Of a DNA stretch of 32,465 nt, positions 8,566 through 16,589 are shown one piece after another. The position numbers and the translations under genes were made by a program. The stretch comes from JABCPE02 sp963530615 (lineage in GTDB: Bacteria > Bacteroidota > Bacteroidia > Flavobacteriales > Weeksellaceae), in NCBI GenBank assembly GCA_963530615.1, contig CAUSDX010000015.1, positions 1 through 32,465 of the forward strand. The letters run 5' to 3'. How positions within the stretch are numbered: the stretch's first letter is position 1; the number at the start of each line of letters is the position of its first letter. The notes beneath the pieces were generated by a model. It was not told the origin of the DNA and did no database searches. It saw nothing but the letters and a program-made list of their open reading frames with translations.

Positions 8566-8573
8566 ACAAAAAA

Positions 8574-8596
8574 AGAGAAGTAAAAAATACTTCTCT
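8574..8596 (-). terminator. Terminator after tonB
   Basis: A perfect 9-bp stem AGAGAAGTA (8574-8582) / TACTTCTCT (8588-8596) with a five-A loop is followed on the minus strand by TTTTTTGTT. It also has a T run on the plus side. It separates the exbB-exbD-exbD-tonB operon from the downstream small-protein operon. Confidence 0.8.
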
Positions 8597-8617
8597 CTTT
8601 TTATATAAGAATAAAAA

Positions 8618-9508
8618 TTACTCAAATTTCATTTTTAAAGGGAATCTAAATCTAGAACGAACACTTTGGTTTCCTTTTTTACCTGGCTTCCATTTAGTTC
8701 TGATAGATTTAATCGTCCTTTCAGCTTCTCTGTTGAAATCAGAATTTGAACCAGTTGCTTTAACTTGAGAGATAGAGCCATCTACTTCTACTACAAAAGA
8801 TACTGTAGTTGTCAAAATACCTTCTCCCTCTACCGCTTCTGTATCAAAGTTTTCTTGAACTCTGCGTCTAAATCCGTCAATACCACCAGCACTAAACTCT
8901 GCCTCTACATCCACTTCAGTGTGGATTATTTTGGTATCTACGGGCTTATCAACAACTTTTGTTCCTTCAATCTTTTCCTGATTGCCTCTACCTCCTTCTA
9001 CTCCTTTTGGTTGTGTAGGTTGGTTAGTTGTAACTGCTACACCTTCTTGAGTTTTCGTTCCGATAGCTTTATCTTGCATTTCCTCTTTTGTAGGTGGAGG
9101 AGTTTCATGTTTTGCATCTTGTTTTGGCTCAGGAACTACATTCTGTATTGTAGCTACAGGCTCACTAGTTGGAGGAGGAGCTAAATCTTCCAAACTTTGA
9201 AGTTGTTCTTCTTTAGGCTGTTCAAAGATTTCTTCCTCTTCAACCTCCTCTTCTTCTGAGAGATCAGGAGTATCTACATCTTTAATACTAAGATCTACAT
9301 TTACCTCTTTCACTTTTTCACCTTCTGTAGCCTTCATATAGATGAAAGGTAAAACAATTGCTGCCAAGAAAAATGTAGTCCCAATAAAGAATGCTTTTGT
9401 CAAAAGTCCTTTATAACTTTTTCTTAAGTCATAGGCACCATATTCTTTATTTCTATTTTCAAATACGAGCTCTTCAAAGTCTGCGTATTTATTTCTTTCG
9501 TCTGCCAT
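8618..9508 (-). CDS. tonB: Energy transducer TonB
   Basis: TonB, 296 residues, which carries proton-motive energy from ExbB/ExbD across the periplasm to outer-membrane receptors. A cytoplasmic N-terminus of about 36 residues (FEELVFENRNKEYGAYDLRK is the usual Bacteroidota start) is followed by one transmembrane helix (about 37-58). A periplasmic spacer comes next, first very acidic (EEEEVEEEEIFEQ) and then Pro/Gln/Thr-rich. A TonB C-terminal domain occupies about 205-296, with FVVEVDGSISQVKATG and ending in FRFPLKMKF. It is the last gene of the exbB-exbD-exbD-tonB operon (16-base gap to exbD) and is followed by a strong terminator. The two outer-membrane receptors in this window are possible clients. 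Confidence 0.95.
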   Translation of the reverse strand: MADERNKYADFEELVFENRNKEYGAYDLRKSYKGLLTKAFFIGTTFFLAAIVLPFIYMKATEGEKVKEVNVDLSIKDVDTPDLSEEEEVEEEEIFEQPKEEQLQSLEDLAPPPTSEPVATIQNVVPEPKQDAKHETPPPTKEEMQDKAIGTKTQEGVAVTTNQPTQPKGVEGGRGNQEKIEGTKVVDKPVDTKIIHTEVDVEAEFSAGGIDGFRRRVQENFDTEAVEGEGILTTTVSFVVEVDGSISQVKATGSNSDFNREAERTIKSIRTKWKPGKKGNQSVRSRFRFPLKMKFE

Positions 9509-9524
9509 AGTTCTTAGAATTTAA

Positions 9525-10061
9525 TTATTTTACTTTTTGGTCATACACTGCCTTTTCAAAAGGCTTCACTTCAGAGATACCAAAGTGTTTGCTCCCTGTA
9601 ATTTCCATTTCATCTAAAATATCTACGAAATGTTTATAACTAGCATCTTCTAGCGGTTTAATGATAACCGTAAAAAGTTCAGGCTTTTTAGCTCTTCTTT
9701 TTGCTTGATCTATGACTTTTTCTACTCCGTCTTTATCATAAGTCGTTGCAATCAATGTTTCTGTATTTAGTCCAGAAGCATCTTTTTGGTGATAGAACAA
9801 GTTATTATCCTTACCTATGATAAATGTAATGGAGTTTGATAAATCAATTTCAGGAGTTTGAACTTTTTCATTCGGTTTTGGTTTCGCAGGAAGACCTAAA
9901 TCCATGATATTAGGTTTCGTGAAAGTAGTGGTAAACATAAAGAAAGTAATCAATAGGAATCCCAAATCCACCATCGGCGTCATATCTACTCTTGTAGATT
10001 GTTTTTTGGAGCGTACTTTTCCTCCTTTGTCGCCTTTATCTTGTACTTGTACTTCTGCCAT
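9525..10061 (-). CDS. exbD: ExbD/TolR family protein (second exbD of the operon)
   Basis: This 178-residue biopolymer-transport protein works with ExbB as the proton-driven stator for TonB. The cytoplasmic basic N-terminus (KGGKVRSKKQSTRV) leads into a single membrane helix with MTPMVDLGFLLITFFMF (27-43). Asp32 matches the proton-carrying Asp of ExbD. The periplasmic domain runs from about 50 to the end and contains VIIKPLEDASYKHFVDILDEM, the usual TolR-fold region. It lies 18 bases after the first exbD and 16 bases before tonB. Confidence 0.94.
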   Translation of the reverse strand: MAEVQVQDKGDKGGKVRSKKQSTRVDMTPMVDLGFLLITFFMFTTTFTKPNIMDLGLPAKPKPNEKVQTPEIDLSNSITFIIGKDNNLFYHQKDASGLNTETLIATTYDKDGVEKVIDQAKRRAKKPELFTVIIKPLEDASYKHFVDILDEMEITGSKHFGISEVKPFEKAVYDQKVK

Positions 10062-10079
10062 TTTTGTTATTCTTTATTA

Positions 10080-10673
10080 TTACTCTTCTGTTGTCACCAA
10101 AACGAACTTATAAAACTCAATATCTCTCAATCCTTCAAATAAGACTTTGAATTTATCATAAGATGCATCTCCATCACCTTTTACAGCGAGTTTTACACCA
10201 CTATTTATTTTCTGACTTATTTGTACCCAATCTATCAATTGCTTGTTGACACTATCTAATGGAATAGTTCCACCTTTGTAGTTTTTCCTTTGTTCTTCTG
10301 GAAGTTGTAAATAAGCTTTCATTTGAGACATAGGAACTCCTACAAACTGAGCATTTTGAAATGCTTCTACCTCTGATTCTGTGAATTCCACTTTATGTTT
10401 TTCACCCATAGCCTCTAATAACTTAACTCTATGTTCTGGGTTATGAGTTGGTGAAAAAAAGTATCTTCCGTCTTTAGTTACACTAATAGTCATTGTATTG
10501 TCTCCTTCCGTTAATTTAGATTTAGAGATAGAAGAAGGTGTTACAATGTCTTCAACATCAGGTTGTTTGAACTCTGTTGTTAAGATAAAGAAGGTAAGAA
10601 GCAGGAACGCAACATCACACATCGCAGTCATGTCTGTAACTACTCCGTGTCTTTTTGGTTTGATTCTTGCCAT
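10080..10673 (-). CDS. exbD: ExbD/TolR family protein (first exbD of the operon)
   Basis: This 197-residue ExbD-type protein has a short basic N-terminus (ARIKPKRHGVVTD), a membrane helix with MTAMCDVAFLLLTFFILTTEF (15-35, key Asp20), and a larger periplasmic domain. That domain ends with VKGDGDASYDKFKVLFEGLRDIEFYKFVLVT. Two unlike ExbD copies after one ExbB are usual in Bacteroidota TonB operons. This copy carries an insertion between the helix and the TolR-like core (about residues 70-150) that the second lacks. Confidence 0.94.
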   Translation of the reverse strand: MARIKPKRHGVVTDMTAMCDVAFLLLTFFILTTEFKQPDVEDIVTPSSISKSKLTEGDNTMTISVTKDGRYFFSPTHNPEHRVKLLEAMGEKHKVEFTESEVEAFQNAQFVGVPMSQMKAYLQLPEEQRKNYKGGTIPLDSVNKQLIDWVQISQKINSGVKLAVKGDGDASYDKFKVLFEGLRDIEFYKFVLVTTEE

Positions 10674-10721
10674 TTCTTATTTATATTTATAATTAAACTT
10701 CTTGTATTTTTTAGTAGCTGA

Positions 10722-11588
10722 TTATTTTTGAGTTTCAGCGAAAGATTGTTGGATAGACATAGCTATTTCGTCAATCTTGAATGTCATTCCATCAATTTTA
10801 GAAGTAAAGAAGTTATAGAATATAATAGCTACGGCAGAAGTTCCAATTCCTAATGCGGTGTTAATCAATGCTTCTGAAATACCGATAGATAGTGCAGCTG
10901 CATCAGGAGTACCACCACCAGAACCTAGAGCGTAGAATGCGTTAATCATCCCCATCACCGTACCTAATAATGCGATAAGCGTAGCTACAGTACCTAATGT
11001 AGAAAGAATTGTCATGTTCTTCTCCATCATAGGCATTTCTAATGTAGTTGCCTCCTCAATTGATTTAGAAAGGGCAGCCATTTTTTGTTCTTTATTTAAT
11101 TGAGTTTCTTTTGTTAATGCTTGGTAAGAAACTAAAGCTTCTTTTACTACATTTCCTACAGAACCTTGTTGTTTATCACATTCTTCCTTAGCTTCTTCTA
11201 ATTTGTTAGCTTTTAATAATTGTCTGATTGTTAAGACAAAATTTTCAAGATTCCCAGCTCCTTCAGCTTTCTTAAGAACGAAGAAACGCTCTAAAGAGAA
11301 TACCAATACAGTAAGCATACACATTACAAGCACATGTACTACAGGACCTCCTAAATAAATCATACCGATGATAGCATTAGGTGTAAGATCTTTGGTAGGG
11401 ACATCGTTAAACATTACAGATAGTCCAGAGAGATCTTCATTTTTGAAGTTACTTGGATTACCGAACACAAACAGGTAGATACACCATGCAACGATGTATA
11501 GGATAGGTAAAACTAAAACTGGGCTAAGACCACCCGTTTTTCTTGCAACTACTTGTTGCTCCTCTTGGTTTGAAACATTCATTTCCAT
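10722..11588 (-). CDS. exbB: MotA/TolQ/ExbB proton channel protein
   Basis: This 288-residue protein forms the inner-membrane channel that, with the two ExbD proteins, energises TonB. It has an extra N-terminal hydrophobic segment (about 21-42), a second at about 79-104 ending in LERFFVLKK, a cytoplasmic helical domain, and two helices in the conserved ExbB core. That core contains TILSTLGTVATLIALLGTVMGMINAF and GISEALINTALGIGTSAVAIIFYNFF, the TolQ/ExbB signature. It is the first gene of the operon. The ATG at 11588 or the one at 11582 could be used. A TAAATTTG element lies about 65 bases upstream. Confidence 0.95.
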   Translation of the reverse strand: MEMNVSNQEEQQVVARKTGGLSPVLVLPILYIVAWCIYLFVFGNPSNFKNEDLSGLSVMFNDVPTKDLTPNAIIGMIYLGGPVVHVLVMCMLTVLVFSLERFFVLKKAEGAGNLENFVLTIRQLLKANKLEEAKEECDKQQGSVGNVVKEALVSYQALTKETQLNKEQKMAALSKSIEEATTLEMPMMEKNMTILSTLGTVATLIALLGTVMGMINAFYALGSGGGTPDAAALSIGISEALINTALGIGTSAVAIIFYNFFTSKIDGMTFKIDEIAMSIQQSFAETQK

Positions 11589-11654
11589 AATATTAAACTA
11601 AATTATAAAATTAAATTTTGAGAGCGTAAAATAAAGGTAAAAAAATTGATTATG

Positions 11655-11662
11655 CAAATTTA
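11655..11662 (-). promoter_or_regulatory. Candidate -7 element of the exbB-tonB operon
   Basis: TAAATTTG on the minus strand matches TAnnTTTG and would give a leader of about 60 bases before exbB. A good -33 TTG is not visible at the usual spacing, so the call is tentative. Confidence 0.35.
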
Positions 11663-11749
11663 TTTTCGTGAAAATAGTATTTTTTCATTAAAAAATAGTG
11701 TTTTAATAGGAAATATAAATTTTTTAATGGTGAAATATGTGATATAAAT

Positions 11750-11792
11750 AACCACAAAAGAAACACATGAATATTGTAAATCTTTTGTGGTT
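11750..11792 (-). terminator. Perfect 12-bp hairpin after leuS, possible terminator
   Basis: AACCACAAAAGA (11750-11761) pairs perfectly with TCTTTTGTGGTT (11781-11792) across a 19-base loop, 31 bases beyond the leuS stop. There is no solid T tract on the minus side (TATTTATATCACAT follows), so it may be a transcript-end stabiliser or an atypical terminator. Confidence 0.45.
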
Positions 11793-11822
11793 GGAAGAAT
11801 ACCAATGAATAATTATTTTATT

Positions 11823-14633
11823 TTAGAAGACAATATTGATGATTTTTTTTGGGATAATAATAGATTTTTTTACAGATTTACCTTCTAATTGTTTTAGAGT
11901 TCGTTCATCTTTCATGATGATTTCTTCTATTTGAGGTGCTGTAAGATTTGAAGGAAGCGAAATTTTAAATCTCATTTTTCCATTGAAACTAACAGGATAT
12001 TCTATTTCATCCTCTATTAAATATTTTTCGTTTAGTTCTGGGAATTTGACATGTTCAATAGAAGAGCTATATCCTAAAATTTGCCAAAGCTCTTCACAAA
12101 TGTGTGGAGCGTAAGGAGAGATGATAATAGCTAATGGTTCTAAAATTGCTCTTTTATTACATTTTAATTTTTGTAAGTCATTGATGGCAATCATGAATGA
12201 AGATACCGATGTATTGAATGAAAAATGTTCAATATCATATACGACTTTTTTGATTAAAGTGTGGAGAATTTTATACTCTTCTTTGGTTGGTTCTTCATCT
12301 GAAATATTGATGTTATCTCCATCAAAGTAAAGATTATAGAATTTTTTCAAGAAGCCATATACTCCTGAAAGTCCTTGAGTATTCCAAGGTTTAGATTGTT
12401 CCAAAGGTCCTAGGAACATTTCATAAAGACGAAGGCAATCAGCTCCGTATTCTTCACAAATATCATCAGGATTGACTACATTGTACTTGGATTTGGACAT
12501 TTTTTCCACTTCTCTCTCTACAATATATTTACCATTTTCTAAAATGAATTCCGCATCTTTGAACTCTGGTCGCCATTTCTTTAATGCTTCGGTGTCAAGT
12601 TCATCATTACCGATAATCATAGAAATATCCACAGGGATTTTTTGGGTGTCGTAGTCTTTTGCTAAGTTCTTAGAAACAATTTTGTTGGTGTTATTTATTC
12701 TAAAAATAAAGGCACTCATTCCCAAAATCATTCCTTGATTAATCATTTTTTTGAATGGTTCATCATGAGAGATATATCCTCTGTCTTTAAGGAACATGTT
12801 CCAAAACCTAGAATAAAGCAAATGTCCTGTGGCATGCTCACTACCGCCGATGTATAAATCTACTTGCCCCCAATAATCAGAAATGGCTTTATCACAAAAT
12901 GCTTCATCATTGTGATTATCCATGTATCTTAAAAAATACCATGAACTTCCTGCCCAGCCTGGCATTGTGGATAATTCTAACGGAAAAACAGATTTGTTGT
13001 CAATTAAATCACAATTAACAATCATTTGTTTTTCAGTGTCCCAAGCGTATTCTTTGGCATTGCCTAACGGAGGCTCACCATCTTCAGTAGGGAGGTATCT
13101 TTCCACTTTGGGTAATTCTAAAGGTAGTGCGGAAATTGGAAGAGTATAAGGAATGTTATCTTTATAATAAACGGGGACAGGTTCTCCCCAGTATCTTTGT
13201 CGAGAGAAAATAGCATCTCTTTGTCGATAATTAATTTTTGTTTTGCCAATACCTGATTTTTCTAATTCGGTAATGATTTTTTGAGTGGCTTCTTCGTAGT
13301 TTAAGTCGTTAAGAAAATCAGAATTTTGTAGTTTGAAACCGCCTCTTTCGGAATAAGATTTTTCGGAAATATCTTTATCAAATACATTAATAATAGGTAA
13401 ATTAAAATGTTTTGCAAAGTTATAATCTCGTTCATCGCCTGAAGGAACGGCCATTATAGCTCCTGTGCCATATCCTGACAAAACATAATCTCCAATCCAA
13501 ATAGGAATAGGCTGTTTAGTAATAGGGTGTTGAGCATAAGCTCCAGTAAATACGCCAGAAATGGTTTTTACATCGGACATTCTTTCTCTTTCTGAACGCT
13601 TAGAAGTAGCCTCAATATAGGCTTCTACTGCTTCTTTTTGTTCTAGAGTGGTAATTTTTTTTACCAATTCATGTTCTGGAGCTAAAGTAAGGAATGACAC
13701 TCCAAAAATAGTATCGGGACGAGTGGTGAAAACTTCTATTCCTATTTCGTTGTTTGCTTGGAGAGGGAATATGATAGAGGCTCCAGTAGACTTACCAATC
13801 CAGTTGCGTTGAGAGTCTTTTACAGCATCAGACCAATCTAAATGCTCAAGCCCTTGCAATAGCCTTTCGGAATAAGCGGTGATACGCATGCTCCATTGGG
13901 TCATTTTTTTTTGATAAACAGGATAGCCTCCTCGCTCAGATTTTCCGTTAATTACTTCATCATTAGCTAAAACAGTGCCTAATGCAGGACACCAATTGAC
14001 CATAGTTTCTGCACGGAAAGCTAAACGGTAGTTAAGTAAAATTTCTTGTTTCTTTTCAGTTGAATAGTTTTTCCAATCTTCATTAGAGAAAGATAGAGAT
14101 TCATTTTGAGCGGCGTTTAGATTTTTTGTTCCAAATGTTTCTAAATGTTTTTCCAAAGTTGTGATAGGTTCAGCTTTATCTGTCGTATTATTATACCAAG
14201 AATGAAAAAGCTGAATAAAAATCCATTGAGTCCATTTGTAATAAGAAGAATCAGAAGTTCTTAATTCTTTGTCCCAATCAAAAGAAAAACCTATTTTTTG
14301 AAGTTGCTTTTCATATTGTGAAATGTTTTCTTCGGTGGTGATGGCTGGATGCTGACCAGTTTGAATAGCGTATTGCTCTGCAGGAAGACCAAAAGAATCA
14401 TAACCAATAGGATGTAAAACATTGAATCCCTGATGCCTTTTATATCTAGCGTAAATATCTGATGCGATGTATCCCAATGGATGTCCTACATGTAGTCCTG
14501 CACCTGAAGGATAGGGAAACATGTCCAAAATATAATATTTAGGTTTTGTTTGGTCATTAGAAGTTTTGTAAGTTTGGTTTTCTTGCCAAAATTTCTGCCA
14601 TTTATTTTCTATTTCTTTGTGATTGTAAAACAT
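11823..14633 (-). CDS. leuS: Leucyl-tRNA synthetase
   Basis: A 936-residue class I aminoacyl-tRNA synthetase, charging tRNA-Leu in the cytoplasm. The HIGH-type motif is HVGH (48-51) within FPYPSGAGLHVGHPLGY, and the KMSKS motif is KMSKSKYN at about residue 709. The editing (CP1) domain lies between them, with TTRPDTIFGV and the GTGAIMAVPSGDERD segment, so both synthetic and proofreading sites look intact. The anticodon-binding region and a C-terminal domain ending in IIPKKIINIVF follow. The length fits Bacteroidota LeuRS. It starts six bases after the stop of the SRA-like gene and should be co-transcribed with it. Confidence 0.98.
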   Translation of the reverse strand: MFYNHKEIENKWQKFWQENQTYKTSNDQTKPKYYILDMFPYPSGAGLHVGHPLGYIASDIYARYKRHQGFNVLHPIGYDSFGLPAEQYAIQTGQHPAITTEENISQYEKQLQKIGFSFDWDKELRTSDSSYYKWTQWIFIQLFHSWYNNTTDKAEPITTLEKHLETFGTKNLNAAQNESLSFSNEDWKNYSTEKKQEILLNYRLAFRAETMVNWCPALGTVLANDEVINGKSERGGYPVYQKKMTQWSMRITAYSERLLQGLEHLDWSDAVKDSQRNWIGKSTGASIIFPLQANNEIGIEVFTTRPDTIFGVSFLTLAPEHELVKKITTLEQKEAVEAYIEATSKRSERERMSDVKTISGVFTGAYAQHPITKQPIPIWIGDYVLSGYGTGAIMAVPSGDERDYNFAKHFNLPIINVFDKDISEKSYSERGGFKLQNSDFLNDLNYEEATQKIITELEKSGIGKTKINYRQRDAIFSRQRYWGEPVPVYYKDNIPYTLPISALPLELPKVERYLPTEDGEPPLGNAKEYAWDTEKQMIVNCDLIDNKSVFPLELSTMPGWAGSSWYFLRYMDNHNDEAFCDKAISDYWGQVDLYIGGSEHATGHLLYSRFWNMFLKDRGYISHDEPFKKMINQGMILGMSAFIFRINNTNKIVSKNLAKDYDTQKIPVDISMIIGNDELDTEALKKWRPEFKDAEFILENGKYIVEREVEKMSKSKYNVVNPDDICEEYGADCLRLYEMFLGPLEQSKPWNTQGLSGVYGFLKKFYNLYFDGDNINISDEEPTKEEYKILHTLIKKVVYDIEHFSFNTSVSSFMIAINDLQKLKCNKRAILEPLAIIISPYAPHICEELWQILGYSSSIEHVKFPELNEKYLIEDEIEYPVSFNGKMRFKISLPSNLTAPQIEEIIMKDERTLKQLEGKSVKKSIIIPKKIINIVF

Positions 14634-14639
14634 ATTTTA

Positions 14640-15077
14640 TTATTTTATTTTTAATGGAAATTTTAGAACATTTCGTTTGTTTCCTTCATTATCTTCTTGT
14701 GTTTCTGTATAAATTTTTCCTGCCAAAACAACTTCTCCTCTAAATGTATATTTTCTAGATACCAATTTTTCAAAGAGATAAGCTTTTATATCTAGTTTTT
14801 CTAGATTAGCTAAAGTTTTGTTTTGCATAAAATTAAGTTTTTGATCTCCCTTTAATCCCATTCCAGTATAATGTAGCACACCATCAATCCATTTATCCTG
14901 ATATGGATTTCTATCTTGTGATTGAGTTTGATCAGATACTAAAATAAGGGTATTAGTTCTATTGCTTTTTCTCATTCCTCCTTGTGGCCCGCACTTAAAT
15001 ACTGCACATAATTCTTCATTTGTAAGTTCTTCACCTAATAAAATTTCTGAATACACATCAAATTGTTTTTCCATCAT
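14640..15077 (-). CDS. Small SRA/YDG-like domain protein (ScoMcrA-type), no nuclease domain
   Basis: This 145-residue soluble protein, possibly starting three bases later at the second ATG, resembles the SRA-like domain found beside HNH nucleases of the ScoMcrA type. The pattern is VFKCGPQGGMRKSNRTNT, then LILVSD, then KWIDGVLHYTGMGLKGDQKL, a conserved NKTLANLEK helix, AYLFEKL, YTFRGEVVLAG and a final NVLKFPLKIK. In that family the domain reads modified bases. Here it stands alone, with no HNH, helicase or sulfur-binding domain in the gene or next to it. It sits six bases upstream of leuS in an apparent two-gene operon. DNA binding, and any defence or regulatory role, is inference. The domain call rests on remembered family pattern and needs a profile search. 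Confidence 0.55.
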   Translation of the reverse strand: MMEKQFDVYSEILLGEELTNEELCAVFKCGPQGGMRKSNRTNTLILVSDQTQSQDRNPYQDKWIDGVLHYTGMGLKGDQKLNFMQNKTLANLEKLDIKAYLFEKLVSRKYTFRGEVVLAGKIYTETQEDNEGNKRNVLKFPLKIK

Positions 15078-15175
15078 AAGTCTTTTTAAATAAATATTTT
15101 AACATTTTAAAGCAAAAATCTTCTCAATTACTTTTTTGTGTTTGATATCATTCTTCTGTTATTTGTTTTGATTCT

Positions 15176-15190
15176 CAATATTTAATATTG
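15176..15190. repeat. 15-base palindrome upstream of the SRA-like gene
   Basis: CAATATTTAATATTG is a perfect palindrome around a central T. It lies about 100 bases upstream of the SRA-like gene, inside its possible long leader. It could be an operator, or chance in AT-rich DNA. Confidence 0.3.
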
Positions 15191-15226
15191 TTCTTTTAAT
15201 AAATCTATCTCAATCTTTATTGGTAG

Positions 15227-15234
15227 CAAATTTA
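15227..15234 (-). promoter_or_regulatory. Candidate -7 element of the SRA-like/leuS operon
   Basis: TAAATTTG on the minus strand matches TAnnTTTG, but no -33 TTG is seen at the usual distance. If used, the leader would be about 145 bases, unusually long for this window, and would include the palindrome at 15176-15190. Confidence 0.3.
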
Positions 15235-15250
15235 AGGTTTTGAAATGAAA

Positions 15251-15275
15251 AAATCCTCTTGATTGGAGAGGATTT
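15251..15275 (-). terminator. Terminator after the malic enzyme gene
   Basis: AAATCCTCT (15251-15259) pairs with AGAGGATTT (15267-15275) across a 7-base loop. On the minus strand the stem runs into TTTTTTCATTTCA. It lies 17 bases past the malic enzyme stop, a classic intrinsic terminator. Confidence 0.85.
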
Positions 15276-15291
15276 GATGATAAACTTCAAA

Positions 15292-16578
15292 TTATTTTTT
15301 CTTTTCAGATAGTTGTTTCTCGTATTCTATGAAATCAGTAATAGTTTTTCTTGCAACTCCACTTTTCACAGCAGCTTTTGCAACGGCTGTGGATACTTTG
15401 GAGAATAATCTTTTATCAAAAGGTTTTGGAATGAAATATTCTCTTCCAAACTCCAGTTGTTTTAGGTTGTAGGCTTGTTTTACTTCTTCTGGAACAGGTT
15501 GTTTAGCAAGTTCTGCAATTGCATGAACAGCAGCAATTTTCATCTCTTCATTGATGTCTGTCGCGTGAACATCTAATGCTCCACGGAAGATGTAAGGGAA
15601 TCCAAGAACATTATTTACTTGGTTCGGATAATCGCTTCGCCCAGTTGCCATGATTACATCTTTGCGAGTTTGAATGGCTAAATCATAATCTATTTCAGGA
15701 GTAGGGTTGGCCATAGCAAAAACGATAGGATTTTCTGCCATTGTCAATAAAGTTTCTGATTGTAGAATATTGCCTTTGGATAATCCTACAAAAACATCAG
15801 CACCTTCTAACGCTTGTTCTAAATTATTTAAATGGGTATCCTGAATAAATTCTAATTTTTCGGCGGTAAGGTCGGTTCGGTTTTTATTGATAATCCCTTT
15901 GCTATCGCACATGATGATATTTTCTTTTTTCACTCCAAGCTCAATGTAAAGTTTGGCACAAGCGATAGCGGCAGCTCCAGCTCCATTGATGACCATTTTC
16001 ACTTTATCAATGTCTTTTCCTGCGATTTCTAATGCATTGATGAGTGCTGCAGCGGAGATAATCGCAGTTCCGTGCTGGTCGTCATGCATTACAGGGATAT
16101 TTAATTCTTCTTTTAATCTTTTTTCTATGTAGAAAGCTTCTGGAGCTTTAATGTCTTCTAAATTGATTCCGCCGAAAGTTGGGGCGATAGCTTTTACAAC
16201 TTCTACAAATTTATCAGGGTCTTTTTCATTAACTTCAATATCAAATACATTGACATCGGCGAATATTTTGAATAAAAGACCTTTGCCTTCCATTACTGGT
16301 TTTGAAGCATCAGCACCGATGTCACCCAGACCTAAAACGGCAGTTCCGTTAGAGATTACTGCCACAAGATTTCCCTTACCTGTGTAGTCATAAGCTTTAT
16401 CTTGGTCTTTTTCTATTTCTAAACAAGGCTCAGCAACGCCTGGTGAGTAGGCTAAACTTAAATCTTGCTGAGAAGAATGATGTTTAGTTGGGATAATTGC
16501 AATTTTTCCTTTAGGTGCTGCTTTATGATAATCCAGTGCTGCTTGTTTGAAAGCTTCAGTTTTATTGTTATTTGACAT
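15292..16578 (-). CDS. Malic enzyme, single-domain (NADP-type, oxaloacetate-decarboxylating)
   Basis: A 428-residue malic enzyme that converts L-malate to pyruvate and CO2 with reduction of NAD(P)+. The conserved segments are AYSPGVAEP (43-51), GLGDIGADASKPVMEGKG, the metal/substrate region GGINLEDIKAP, MHDDQHGTAI, and the Rossmann motif INGAGAAAIACAKL. It resembles the catalytic half of MaeB. The Bacteroidota MaeB proteins I know are about 760 residues because a phosphotransacetylase-like domain follows. This one stops at EYEKQLSEKKK and is closed by a terminator, so that half is absent. It lies 11 bases after the GlcNAc-kinase-like gene and is probably co-transcribed with it. Cofactor preference is not determinable by eye. 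Confidence 0.95.
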   Translation of the reverse strand: MSNNNKTEAFKQAALDYHKAAPKGKIAIIPTKHHSSQQDLSLAYSPGVAEPCLEIEKDQDKAYDYTGKGNLVAVISNGTAVLGLGDIGADASKPVMEGKGLLFKIFADVNVFDIEVNEKDPDKFVEVVKAIAPTFGGINLEDIKAPEAFYIEKRLKEELNIPVMHDDQHGTAIISAAALINALEIAGKDIDKVKMVINGAGAAAIACAKLYIELGVKKENIIMCDSKGIINKNRTDLTAEKLEFIQDTHLNNLEQALEGADVFVGLSKGNILQSETLLTMAENPIVFAMANPTPEIDYDLAIQTRKDVIMATGRSDYPNQVNNVLGFPYIFRGALDVHATDINEEMKIAAVHAIAELAKQPVPEEVKQAYNLKQLEFGREYFIPKPFDKRLFSKVSTAVAKAAVKSGVARKTITDFIEYEKQLSEKKK

Positions 16579-16589
16579 GTTTTCTATTT

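Noticed and set aside
8765..9184. Plus-strand frame of 139 codons opposite tonB, rich in Cys, Tyr and Phe
   Set aside because: It is the antisense of the Pro/Glu/Thr-rich spacer of tonB. The composition follows from that region, and there is no promoter or family pattern.
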